Assembly: GCA_027623555.1 (NCBI GenBank)
Contig: JAQBSZ010000019.1
Coordinates: 1 to 64,000 of the forward strand
Direction: 5' to 3'
Length of the DNA stretch: 64,000 bases
Source: Pseudomonadota bacterium
GTDB taxonomy: Bacteria; Pseudomonadota; Gammaproteobacteria; Pseudomonadales; Pseudohongiellaceae
The position numbers and the translations under genes were made by a program. The notes under the pieces are model-generated. The model was not told where the DNA came from and did no database searches. It was given only the letters and a program-made list of their open reading frames with translations. Within the stretch, counting starts at the first letter, position 1; every line of letters starts with the position of its first letter. Positions 35,792 to 44,623 of the stretch are shown here, piece after piece.

Positions 35792-36006
35792 GGTTGCTTT
35801 AGCAAGACAGGCTGTCGGAGTAAAACAGTGTGCGTCGGTCAATGATCGATATTCCACCACGGGTTCTAATTCGGCGGCGAATATTCCCCAGCTGTCCAGA
35901 CTTCTTCCTTTGCAATAAATTGCAATAAATCCTTGCGCTCAGGCTGTCAACACCTACTATTGCACTCCAACATAATCCCTCGCGCATCCACCCAAGAGAA
36001 ATTTCA

Positions 36007-38289
36007 ATGAGAATGCTGAAGTATTTGCCGTGTGCTGTCATTGCGGTCGTCTTGACTCTGTCGTCCAATTATCTTGCTGCGGCCGATGCTGGCATCTCAA
36101 TTCCGCGCATTGGCGCTGAACCGACGCTTGCAGATTTCGCCGGCATGGCACCGAGTTCTGCCCTGGCCCGATCCATGTCCAAGGTTGATGGGTTAATACA
36201 ACGGGAGCCCAACGATGGTGAACCAGAATCCCAGCATACTGAAGTGTATCTTGGCTATGATCAGGAAAATCTCTATGCCGTTTTCCTGGCTTTCGATACA
36301 CAGCCAAACCTGATTCGGGCCAACCTGTCATCGAGAGAAAGAATAGACGGTGATGATCGGGTGGGTTTGACTATAGACACCTTTAACGATCAACGTACCG
36401 CTGTCTCTTTTCACTCCAGTCCGCTTGGTATCCAGTGGGACGCGCGCTGGACCGAAGGCAACTCATTCCGCGGTGGTTTCGACACCACGTTTGAAGCCGT
36501 GTGGGATAGTGAGGGCGAATTGACTGAACAAGGTTATATGGTACGCATGGCGGTGCCGCTGCGCAGCCTGCGCTTCCCGGATACCGGCGAACAACTCTGG
36601 CGCATCCAACTTGGCAGAAACATTCCCAGGCTCAGCGAATTCTCCTACTGGCCAGCCTACGCAACCAATATCGAAGGACGTCTGAACCAGACCGCGCTGC
36701 TGACTGGCATCGCGGATGTGTCGCCCGGTAATAATTCGCAGTTCATCCCGTTTCTGTTTGCGCGCGATGTTGATGCATTAGAAAAAAATGCTGTGGGTGG
36801 CCCACGCTTCGACACCACGACCGAGCAAGATTTGGGCCTGGATGCGAAATTTGTTTTTAACGATGCCATGGTGCTCGACCTGACTCTGAATCCCGATTTC
36901 AGCCAGGTAGAATCCGATCAACCCCAGGTTACCGTCAACGAGCGCTTCGAAGTGGAGTTTCCGGAAAGGCGGCCCTTCTTCGTTGAGAATGCGGATTTCT
37001 TCGCCACGGCTTCTACCCTGGTGTTTACTCGCCGCATCGTCGATCCGGAAGGTGGTGTGCGCTTCACTGGTCGTGCCGGCAACTATGGTTTTGGCAGCAT
37101 TCTGATAAACGATGAAGCGCCGGGTCTGAATCGGAAAGCGGGCGATCCACTGCGCGGCGAGAAAGCCAATATCGGCATCCTGCGCGGCTTCAGGGACATA
37201 TCAGAACAATCCAGGGTTGGCTTCCTGATCAGTGATCGCGAGCTGGGAGATGGCTACAACCGGGTTGGCAGCGTCGATGGCCGCTTCAAGCTGAACGACA
37301 ACTGGATAACCGAGATGCAATTTGTAGGCACCGATAGCGAACCGCGCTCTGGTGGTAAATCGACGACAGGATACCAGCGCAATATACAAGTTAACCGGGT
37401 GGGGCGAACGCTTAATACGCACTCACATTTCATCGATACCACCACGGACTTTCGCACCGAGTTGGGTTTTCAAAGACGCGACTCCCGTCCCGACACAACA
37501 GGCATACACAACCGTGTAGGACTCACGTTCTATCCCGAAGCCTTCGACATCAATAGTTGGAGTACAACGGTGATGGATTTCTACTTAAACGATACCCAAG
37601 GCACACGAATCTACCATTCACTGGCACCGCAGTTTGATTTGAACTTCGCAACTACAAGATTGGGATTTCAATACTCGGACTACACTGAAATATTGAGACC
37701 GCAGGATTTTCCGGGTGCTATATCAAACACCCGGTACGATTATGACAACTGGCAATTGAGCTTCAACAACAACACGCTGGAGTCGCTGGTATTTGGGGCG
37801 AGTTATCTGTCTGGAAAAACACTAAATCTGGTGCCTGCTATCGGTTCTCTGCCGACTGTAGAAGATACCAATCGCGTAACGTTTGATCTGACCTGGCGAC
37901 CCTTCGACAGGTTGCGTGTTGCCAACACCTACTTTTACACAGAAGTGGAAACCAGAAGAGGCGGCAGCAAGGTGTTTTCCAATGAAATTCTTCGAAGCAA
38001 CTGGAACTACCAGTTTACTCGCGAGTTGTCGCTGCGCTTCATTGCCCAGTATGAAGAAACCGAGGTTGGCCCACTTACCCGCCTGGAGAATGAAGAAAAC
38101 CTGAATTTCGATGTACTATTGCGCTACGTGATCAATCCCTGGTCTGCCTTCTATGTCGGCTACAATTCCAACCAGAGCAATTTCGACATTGTGGAGATGG
38201 AAGGCGAACGCGAACTTGTCGTTACCGATGATCTGCGGCAGGACGGCGACCAGTTCTTTGTGAAGTTTTCCTATTTATTTCAACGTTAA
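36007..38289 (+). CDS. DUF5916 protein with N-terminal CBM9-like domain, exported
   Basis: 760 residues with signal peptide (MRMLKYLPCAVIAVVLTLSSNYLAAAD). An N-terminal carbohydrate-binding-like beta domain (about 30-210: TEVYLGYDQENLYAVFLAFD, DDRVGLTIDTFNDQRTA, YMVRMAVPLRSLRFPDTG) precedes a long beta-rich part with DLTLNPDFSQVESDQPQVTVNERFEVEFPERRPFFVENADFF, the DUF5916 signature. The C-terminal half looks like an outer-membrane beta-barrel. Function is unknown. It is preceded by 215 bp that contain a 10-bp tandem duplication (TTGCAATAAA at 35910-35929). Confidence 0.85.
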   Translation: MRMLKYLPCAVIAVVLTLSSNYLAAADAGISIPRIGAEPTLADFAGMAPSSALARSMSKVDGLIQREPNDGEPESQHTEVYLGYDQENLYAVFLAFDTQPNLIRANLSSRERIDGDDRVGLTIDTFNDQRTAVSFHSSPLGIQWDARWTEGNSFRGGFDTTFEAVWDSEGELTEQGYMVRMAVPLRSLRFPDTGEQLWRIQLGRNIPRLSEFSYWPAYATNIEGRLNQTALLTGIADVSPGNNSQFIPFLFARDVDALEKNAVGGPRFDTTTEQDLGLDAKFVFNDAMVLDLTLNPDFSQVESDQPQVTVNERFEVEFPERRPFFVENADFFATASTLVFTRRIVDPEGGVRFTGRAGNYGFGSILINDEAPGLNRKAGDPLRGEKANIGILRGFRDISEQSRVGFLISDRELGDGYNRVGSVDGRFKLNDNWITEMQFVGTDSEPRSGGKSTTGYQRNIQVNRVGRTLNTHSHFIDTTTDFRTELGFQRRDSRPDTTGIHNRVGLTFYPEAFDINSWSTTVMDFYLNDTQGTRIYHSLAPQFDLNFATTRLGFQYSDYTEILRPQDFPGAISNTRYDYDNWQLSFNNNTLESLVFGASYLSGKTLNLVPAIGSLPTVEDTNRVTFDLTWRPFDRLRVANTYFYTEVETRRGGSKVFSNEILRSNWNYQFTRELSLRFIAQYEETEVGPLTRLENEENLNFDVLLRYVINPWSAFYVGYNSNQSNFDIVEMEGERELVVTDDLRQDGDQFFVKFSYLFQR

Positions 38290-38301
38290 GTGAGAATCCC
38301 G

Positions 38302-38784
38302 ATGATCCGATCCATAAAACTACTAACACTGATAAGCTGCCTATGGATTGGGCTCGGCGGTTACAGCATCGCCCAAACGGAGGCTACCGGCATGTCTCAG
38401 AACGAAACCGTTGTACGTGAATTTATCGCCGCCTGGTCGAACCTGGATCCGGCTGAACTGGCCGCGTATTTCACCGAGGATGGCACCTACCACAACATCC
38501 CCTCTGCGGCTGTGACCGGACGGGACAATATCCAGCAGTTCATCGCCGGGTTCATCAGACCCTGGGAAAGCACCGACTGGGAAATCATCAGCCTGGTGGC
38601 CGAAGGTGACACGGTGATCGTAGAGCGCCTGGACAAGACTGTGGTCGCCGGCAGCCCGGTAAACCTGCCCTGCGTCGGTGTCTACGAGATGGAAGCTGGC
38701 AAGATCAAGATCTGGCGTGACTATTTCGATCTTGCTACCTATGTCGGCGCATTAACTGCTGCGCTTGGCCAGGCTACTCAATAG
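38302..38784 (+). CDS. Exported limonene-1,2-epoxide-hydrolase-like protein
   Basis: 160 residues from ATG 38302 (an in-frame GTG 12 bases earlier is an alternative). After a signal peptide (to about 25) the mature chain has the LEH-fold sequence THYHN-like TYHNIPSAAVTGRDNI, VIVERLDKTVVAG, LPCVGVYEMEAGKIKIWRDYFD. The five LEH active-site positions are all there: Y63, N65, R109, D111 and D140. LEH enzymes open epoxides by a one-step water attack; known ones are cytoplasmic, so export is unusual. The start lies about 12 bases beyond the DUF5916 stop. Confidence 0.82.
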   Translation: MIRSIKLLTLISCLWIGLGGYSIAQTEATGMSQNETVVREFIAAWSNLDPAELAAYFTEDGTYHNIPSAAVTGRDNIQQFIAGFIRPWESTDWEIISLVAEGDTVIVERLDKTVVAGSPVNLPCVGVYEMEAGKIKIWRDYFDLATYVGALTAALGQATQ

Positions 38785-38902
38785 CCAGCGTTTCGAATGT
38801 TGTTGCAAGTCAAGTTCCCTGCAGTTTTCAGGTGGCGAACCTGTGAGCCACTCCTGCAGGTGTTAATATTCAGCGTTCCATTATCTGAGGAATCGGCTTG
38901 CG

Positions 38903-39652
38903 ATGATTTTCCAGCAACTGTTCGAACCTTTATCCCATACCTACACCTACCTGATTGCTTGTGAAGAAACCGGCCAGGCGGCACTGATCGACCCCGTGGT
39001 GCCGACCATGGATCGCGATCTGGAGAAACTGCAGGAACTCGGATTGAAGCTGGTGATGACCGTTGAGACACACGTGCATGCCGACCACATTACTTCGGCC
39101 CTGCATCTGCGGGAAAGCGAGGCTTGCAAGATTGCCTTTCCGGCTGTCGACAACTTGCCCTGCGCCGATATTCACATCGAAGACGAGATACCCCTGCAAA
39201 TTGGATCCATTGCCTTACAGCCGCTGTTCACTCCAGGTCATACCGATGATCACTTTTGCTACCTGATCAATGATCGCCTGTTAACAGGGGACTGCCTGCT
39301 CATCGACGGTTGCGGTCGCACGGATTTTCAGAATGGCGATTCGAACCAGCTGTATCACAGCATAACCGACCGACTGTATAAACTGCCGCAAGACACACTG
39401 GTCTACCCGGGCCACGACTACGCCGACAGATTCGTCTCTACTATTGCCCAGGAACGTGCGCGTAACCAGCGCATCTCCGCTCAGACTACCGAGGAAGAAT
39501 TTGTCAAAACCATGACTGAATTAAAACTGCCCTATCCGAATTTCATTGAATTTGCTGTGCCAGGCAATCGCCTGTGCGGGGAATGCCCCAGCGATCTACC
39601 GGAAAACATGGCGAAGTACTGCCAGCAGATGACCGAGAGCCCGCAGGGATAG
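38903..39652 (+). CDS. Persulfide dioxygenase, ETHE1-like
   Basis: 249 residues, cytoplasmic, metallo-beta-lactamase fold. ETHVHADH holds H57, H59, D61 and H62; TPGHTDDH holds H113; LTGD holds D130; YPGHDY holds H171. Motif GRTDFQNGDSNQLYHSI distinguishes ETHE1-like persulfide dioxygenases from glyoxalase II. The reaction is glutathione persulfide to sulfite plus GSH with O2. It fits the sulfur theme of the nearby soxCD pair, though a 3-kb stretch separates them. Confidence 0.88.
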   Translation: MIFQQLFEPLSHTYTYLIACEETGQAALIDPVVPTMDRDLEKLQELGLKLVMTVETHVHADHITSALHLRESEACKIAFPAVDNLPCADIHIEDEIPLQIGSIALQPLFTPGHTDDHFCYLINDRLLTGDCLLIDGCGRTDFQNGDSNQLYHSITDRLYKLPQDTLVYPGHDYADRFVSTIAQERARNQRISAQTTEEEFVKTMTELKLPYPNFIEFAVPGNRLCGECPSDLPENMAKYCQQMTESPQG

Positions 39653-39667
39653 GCACACCAGTTTTAA

Positions 39668-40288
39668 CTACGCCATGCGTTTAAGAAAGGCGTGCTTGTC
39701 GATGAACTGGTGCTTCAGGGCAGCGAGTATATGCAGAGCGATTAGCAGCTTCAGCAGGGTCGCCGTCAGTTCATGGATCTCATGAAATATTTCCACAACA
39801 GATTCATTATGGCCAACGGTGATATTGATAAGCCCGAATACTCGAACATCTTGTTCGAAGAAAATACCCTGCATAAGTCCACTGGCTACCATCACACAAA
39901 TAAGCGCATAGAAAGCCAGATGATTGACACGGCTCCAGGTTTTCTCCCACTGTTTCAATTGCGGCAGTGGCGCCACCGTGTTTTTACGCCGCAGTGCGAA
40001 ACGGTACAGCGTGAATGCCAGGATCACGAGGGCACCACCTGAATGAAACATGAGGATAAATCCCTTGGCCTCACCTTCACTGGATTCAACGATCTCACCG
40101 CTGACAAATAGCCAGAACAGCACCAATATGGCCAGCAACCAGTGTAAGATTTTCTGCGTGCGAGTGTAGGAATCGCTCAAGTTCGTTACCTCTGTATCGA
40201 TTGATAATTCTTCTGACCGACTTTGCCAGCAATTGGGACTTTTTACCAGCGACGCTGCCCACCCATTGTTATGTTTTACAGAACCCAT
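39668..40288 (-). CDS. Cytochrome b561-like membrane protein
   Basis: About 206 residues from the ATG at 40288; the true start may be further in, as the conserved part begins near SYTRTQKILHWLLAI. Four hydrophobic helices carry His residues typical of b-type heme ligands (KILHWL, MFHSGGAL, EIHEL and LHILAALKH). Such cytochromes b561 transfer electrons from quinol to periplasmic acceptors or catch superoxide. Convergent with the persulfide dioxygenase gene and divergent from the OFA transporter gene. Confidence 0.85.
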   Translation of the reverse strand: MGSVKHNNGWAASLVKSPNCWQSRSEELSIDTEVTNLSDSYTRTQKILHWLLAILVLFWLFVSGEIVESSEGEAKGFILMFHSGGALVILAFTLYRFALRRKNTVAPLPQLKQWEKTWSRVNHLAFYALICVMVASGLMQGIFFEQDVRVFGLINITVGHNESVVEIFHEIHELTATLLKLLIALHILAALKHQFIDKHAFLKRMA

Positions 40289-40388
40289 GGAATAGGCTAG
40301 TTTACCAGCCAATAATAATATTGCCTGTTCCCCTTCCTGCTCAGCTAATCAGCCATGATTCCAGGGATGGCAAAAAGGACTCGTGCTT

Positions 40389-42077
40389 ATGGCTGGATTA
40401 CTGTCCAAAGAGAGAATCATTGCGCCTGCCGAATATAATCGCTGGCGTGTGCCCGTTGCTTCTGTTGCCATCCACCTCTGCATCGGCTCCGTATACGCCT
40501 GGAGCATCTACAATCCGTCACTGACGCGAGTCTACGGTGTGGTTACCAGTGCCGCCGATGACTGGAGCCTGAGTGAAGTGGTGTGGGTATTTACCGTGGC
40601 GATCGTATTCCTGGGGCTGGCCGCCGCATTTGCGGGCAAATGGCTGGAGGAAGTCGGCCCACGCAAGGTCGGAGTGGTTGCCGCCTGCTGTTGGGGAGGC
40701 GGTTACATCGTCGGCGCACTAGGTATTCTGACGCATCAGCTCTGGCTACTCTATCTCGGTTATGGCGTGATTGGCGGTTGCGGCCTGGGGCTCGGTTATG
40801 TTTCTCCAGTCAGCACCCTGATCCGCTGGTTCCCCGACCGGCGCGGCATGGCTGCCGGCATGGCAATCATGGGTTTCGGCGGCGGCGCCATGATCGGAAC
40901 GCCGATGAAGGAATATTTTATCCGCATGTTCTACCAGGCACCGGAATATCTCGGCACTGCCACCGACGTAAACCTTGTCACCGAGGCCGGTCGCCGCTTT
41001 GCTGAAGTCGGCGGGGCGCTTCGGGAAGTCGTGGTTATCGGCGCTGCCGAGGTTAGAAACATGACAGTACCGGGACCGGAAGGTGTGTACCTGGTCGAAA
41101 CCGGGGCTGCCGGCGTGGCGGAAACCTTTCTCGTCATCGGTCTGATCTACCTGGTGGTTATGTTGATCGCGGCTTATTCTTACCGCCTGCCAGCGCCAGG
41201 CTGGAAACCCCAGGGTTGGGAAGAGCCCAATGAAGAGGATCGTGGCGCATTGATCTCACACTACAACGTGGATATCGATGAAGCCCTGAAGACGCCGCAG
41301 TTTTACCAGCTATGGATTGTGCTGTGCCTGAACGTCACTGCAGGCATCGGCGTATTGGGCGTAGCACGCACGATGATCACGGAGATCTTCGGTACGACCT
41401 TGCCCCAGGTCGTCGATACCACCTTCGCCGCAACTTACGTGGTGATGATCAGTGCCTTTAACATGGTTGGCCGCTTCATCTGGGCAAGCGCGTCGGACTA
41501 TATTGGCCGGCGTAATACTTACTGGATATTTTTTCTGCTGGGAATCGTTCTTTACCTGTCCATTCCCTTTACCGCAGCCCAGGTCAGCGTCAATCCGGCG
41601 GTGGTGTGGCTGGTGTATTTCTACGCCGCCACCATGATTATCTTCACTATGTACGGTGGTGGCTTTGCCACGATCCCGGCTTACCTGGCCGATATTTTCG
41701 GCACCAGGTACGTCGGCGGTATCCACGGTCGCTTGTTGACCGCCTGGAGTACAGCGGGTGTGCTGGGACCGCTGGCGATTACTTCGCTCAGGCAAAATTC
41801 CGTGAACAATGCCATTGAAGATTTGATGGGGGTTATCGATCCGGCAGTCTTTCAAGCCCAGTTCGGCGCAGGCGTAGATCAACTGCAAGCACTGGTGGCG
41901 CAGAATTCCGTGACCATAGCACGACTGATGGAGATAGCGCCGGCGGGAACCACCGACCCTACCAGCGGACTCTATAATTCCACGATGATTCTGATGGCGC
42001 TGTTACTCGCCATTGCCCTGGTCAGTAATGCGCTAATGAAACCGGTAGACGCCAAACACCATCTGATCGAAGACTAG
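40389..42077 (+). CDS. OFA-family MFS transporter (oxalate/formate-antiporter-like)
   Basis: 562 residues from ATG 40389. Twelve hydrophobic segments, with YNRWRVPVASVAIHLCIGSVYAWSIYNPSL at the start and WFPDRRGMAAGMAIMGFGGGAMIG in the middle, mark the OFA branch of the major facilitator superfamily, which exchanges small carboxylates. The loop between helix 6 and 7 is long (about 190-275). The substrate is unknown. The gene is divergent from the cytochrome b561 gene with about 100 bp between. Confidence 0.87.
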   Translation: MAGLLSKERIIAPAEYNRWRVPVASVAIHLCIGSVYAWSIYNPSLTRVYGVVTSAADDWSLSEVVWVFTVAIVFLGLAAAFAGKWLEEVGPRKVGVVAACCWGGGYIVGALGILTHQLWLLYLGYGVIGGCGLGLGYVSPVSTLIRWFPDRRGMAAGMAIMGFGGGAMIGTPMKEYFIRMFYQAPEYLGTATDVNLVTEAGRRFAEVGGALREVVVIGAAEVRNMTVPGPEGVYLVETGAAGVAETFLVIGLIYLVVMLIAAYSYRLPAPGWKPQGWEEPNEEDRGALISHYNVDIDEALKTPQFYQLWIVLCLNVTAGIGVLGVARTMITEIFGTTLPQVVDTTFAATYVVMISAFNMVGRFIWASASDYIGRRNTYWIFFLLGIVLYLSIPFTAAQVSVNPAVVWLVYFYAATMIIFTMYGGGFATIPAYLADIFGTRYVGGIHGRLLTAWSTAGVLGPLAITSLRQNSVNNAIEDLMGVIDPAVFQAQFGAGVDQLQALVAQNSVTIARLMEIAPAGTTDPTSGLYNSTMILMALLLAIALVSNALMKPVDAKHHLIED

Positions 42078-42432
42078 GTCTGGGACAATAGACGGGAAGT
42101 TTCTCCAACCTCAGGAAACCGGGCGAGCTGGTGTTTCGAGAATACCAGCTGCCCATCTCGCCTCACGTCGAAGATGCCTCCAGAGCCTGCAATCAGCACA
42201 GCATCTATGCCGATATATTGCTTGATCTCGGCCGACACACGGTCAGCTTCAGGTCGATAGTTTCATTCCTGGCAATAAGTTATTTCGATCTTCATAGCAA
42301 GATCCTGGCTCTTCGAAAATTGGGAGCAGAGAAAAAATACAATAGTTTTAGGTAAATCTACAGTATTTTCACTCAGATCCCAATTTTAACTACTCCTGTA
42401 TGATTGTGAAAACTGCGTGTCGGTAATTACTA
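42078..42432. other. Gene-free intergenic stretch holding a decayed palindrome
   Basis: Between the OFA transporter and the alkaline phosphatase. A 74-codon reading frame at 42131 shows no recognisable domain or ribosome site and is not called as a gene. The second half holds the palindrome described in the next entry. Otherwise I see nothing in it. Confidence 0.6.
42316..42387. repeat. Degenerate palindrome of the GGGGTCAGAGT family
   Basis: Left arm AAAATTGGGAGCAGAG... ATACAATAG and right arm CTACAGTATTTT... CCCAATTTT pair over about 30 bases with mismatches. The arms resemble the perfect palindrome at 46493-46556 (same TTGGG..CAGAG and TACAGTAG elements), so this looks like an older, mutated copy. 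It lies 45 bp before the alkaline phosphatase gene. Confidence 0.7.
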
Positions 42433-44037
42433 ATGGATAAAACAATGAAATTCTACCCTCGATTCACGACCCTCTTCTTTCTGGCTTCACTGGCTTCACT
42501 GGCTCTGTTCCCGGCACAGGTCAACTCCCAGGAAACACCTCAGTCCTGGTTTGACGCCGGCCAGGCTGCAGTGGAACGCAGCAAGTCCTATCGACATGCC
42601 CTGGCCGAGGTGCCAATCGCCAGGAACGTCATTCTCTTCGTTGGCGATGGCATGGGGGTATCCACCGTTACTGCGGCTCGAATTCTCGAAGGTCAGTTAA
42701 GAGGGGAAACTGGCGAAGAAAACGCATTGTTCTTCGAATCCTTCCCCAACGTGGCGCTCTCCAAAACCTATAACAGCAATAGCCAGGTACCGGACTCAGC
42801 AGGCACCATGACGGCGATGACTACCGGAGTGAAGACTGATGCAGGATTAATCGGAGTTAATCAGAACGTCGTGCGCGGAGATTGTGATTCCCAGACAGGT
42901 AATCATCTGGAGACCTTCCTCGAGCTTGCCGAGCAGCGTGGAATAGCAACCGGAGTCGTCACTACCGCCCGCCTCACCCATGCAACTCCTGCCTCCAACT
43001 ATGCCCATAGCATGGAACGGGATTTTGAAGATGACGGAGATAGAGTCAGCGTTGCCAATCCTGCGGACTGTCCCGATATCGCACGGCAACTGATCGAATT
43101 CATAGACACCCATCCCGACTCTGATGGCCTTGAAGTCGCCATGGGGGGTGGTCGGCGCAGCTTTCTTCCGCGACAGCGTGGCGCTGCTGACCCGGAAACG
43201 GGCAACCCGAGTGAACGCCTAGATGATCGCAACCTCACGGAGGAATGGTTGCAAAAACACGAGAACGCCACCTATGTGTGGAACAAGCAACAATTCGATG
43301 CCATAGACCCTGCTGAGACCGAGCACTTACTCGGACTCTTCGATCCTTCGCATATGGAATATTCCCTGGATATTGCTACAGACCGCGGCGGTGAACCCAG
43401 CTTGAGCGAGATGACAGCGAAAGCCATTCAGATACTCGCCAGGAACGAAAAAGGTTATTACCTGAACGTCGAAGCTGGTCGTATAGACCATGCCCATCAT
43501 GCGATCAATCCACAACGCGCGTTATTGGATACGATAGAGTTGGCCCGGGCTGTGAAAACTGCCGTTGATATGGTGGATCTTAATGAGACCTTGATCATAG
43601 TAACTGCAGATCACAGTCATGTCTTTACCATGGCGGGTTATCCGCAACGCGGCAACCCGATACTGGGCAAGGTATTGGGCCTGGATAGTTCAGGCGCGCC
43701 TGAAGAGACGGAGAGGCTGGCCGCGGATGGCCTGCCCTATACCACATTGGGCTATTCAAATGGTCCCGGGTATCACTTTATACCTGATACCAACACGGCC
43801 GATTCGATCTACAGTACCGATATTAATACTCGGGGTCGGGCAGACCTGAGCAACGTAGATACTACTGATAAAGGGTTTCACTCAGAGACCCTGGTACCCC
43901 TCATGGATGAAACCCACGGTGGTGAAGATGTTGCCATCTATGCGATTGGGCCAGGGGCAGACCTGGTTCGCGGAGTGATGGAACAGAACGTGATCTTTCA
44001 TATCATGATGGAAGCCAGTCAACTATCCCAACGTTAG
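42433..44037 (+). CDS. phoA: Alkaline phosphatase (PhoA family), exported
   Basis: 534 residues. A signal peptide (about 5-32; a start at the Met 12 bases later is possible) precedes FVGDGMGVSTVTAAR (metal ligand D) and PDSAGTMTAMTTG, whose S122 is the phosphorylated nucleophile. VEAGRIDHAHHAINP, TADHSH and ETHGGEDVAIYAIGP give the other Zn/Mg ligands in standard order. It hydrolyses phosphomonoesters in the periplasm. No obvious Pho box was identified by eye. Confidence 0.9.
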   Translation: MDKTMKFYPRFTTLFFLASLASLALFPAQVNSQETPQSWFDAGQAAVERSKSYRHALAEVPIARNVILFVGDGMGVSTVTAARILEGQLRGETGEENALFFESFPNVALSKTYNSNSQVPDSAGTMTAMTTGVKTDAGLIGVNQNVVRGDCDSQTGNHLETFLELAEQRGIATGVVTTARLTHATPASNYAHSMERDFEDDGDRVSVANPADCPDIARQLIEFIDTHPDSDGLEVAMGGGRRSFLPRQRGAADPETGNPSERLDDRNLTEEWLQKHENATYVWNKQQFDAIDPAETEHLLGLFDPSHMEYSLDIATDRGGEPSLSEMTAKAIQILARNEKGYYLNVEAGRIDHAHHAINPQRALLDTIELARAVKTAVDMVDLNETLIIVTADHSHVFTMAGYPQRGNPILGKVLGLDSSGAPEETERLAADGLPYTTLGYSNGPGYHFIPDTNTADSIYSTDINTRGRADLSNVDTTDKGFHSETLVPLMDETHGGEDVAIYAIGPGADLVRGVMEQNVIFHIMMEASQLSQR

Positions 44038-44150
44038 GAAAGAGTTCGTAAGCCTTGCTTTGATAAACATTGTGAATCGATAGCCGGATCTCCCGCGGGC
44101 CTATAGATTATTAGTAGAATTTTTTGAGCGCTGACTGTTTTTCACCACTC
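44038..44150. other. Spacer between alkaline phosphatase and left array
   Basis: No gene, terminator with T-run or repeat is visible in this short spacer. Together with the array and the tail beyond it this makes a 586-bp gene-free stretch. Confidence 0.5.
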
Positions 44151-44500
44151 AACTCATGCAACTCATGGGACACCCACCATTTCCTCGCACAACTAATGGG
44201 GTCAACTCATGGGACACCCACCATTTCCTTGCAACTCATGGGACACCCACCATTTCCTCGCACAACTCATGGGGTCAACTCATGGGACACCCACCATTTC
44301 CTCGCATGTTAAACGCAACTCATGGCGCAACTCATGGGACACCTACCATTTCCTGGCAACTCATGGGACACCCACCATTTCCTCGCGCAACTCATGGGAC
44401 ACCCACCATTTCCTGGCAACTCATGGGACACCCACCATTTCCTCGCACACCAACTCATGGGACACCCGTCAACTCATGGGACACCCACCATTTCCTCGCA
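44151..44500. repeat. Left tandem array, AACTCATGGGACACCC units
   Basis: Fourteen unit starts (AACTCATG or AACTAATG). Ten continue into GGGACACC and nine of those into ACCATTTCCT; the other four stop early, for example as AACTCATGGGGTC. Full unit spacing is about 29-31 bp, with variable tails (CTCGCAC, TTGC, TGGC). Each unit contains the mini-hairpin TGGG-ACA-CCCA. GCATGTTAAA occurs inside (44304-44313) and at the end (44498-44507). Because the array lacks stop codons it is open in several frames, but the peptides are repeats of the DNA and are not taken as genes. Confidence 0.95.
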
Positions 44501-44623
44501 TGTTAAAGAATTAAAAATTGCTTCCGCGTTTTGTCGCTGCAAATTAAGTTCAAACTAAATAGGTATTTTCTACAGGCATGCTAAACCCAGCCTCGCTTGG
44601 GGCTGTATGATCGCATGTTCCAA

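Noticed and set aside
42131..42355. A 74-codon gene between the OFA transporter and phoA
   Set aside because: No family, no ribosome site, and it runs into the decayed palindrome.
44151..44500. CRISPR array
   Set aside because: There are no unique spacers: units follow each other directly with short variable linkers, some units are truncated, and no cas gene is near.
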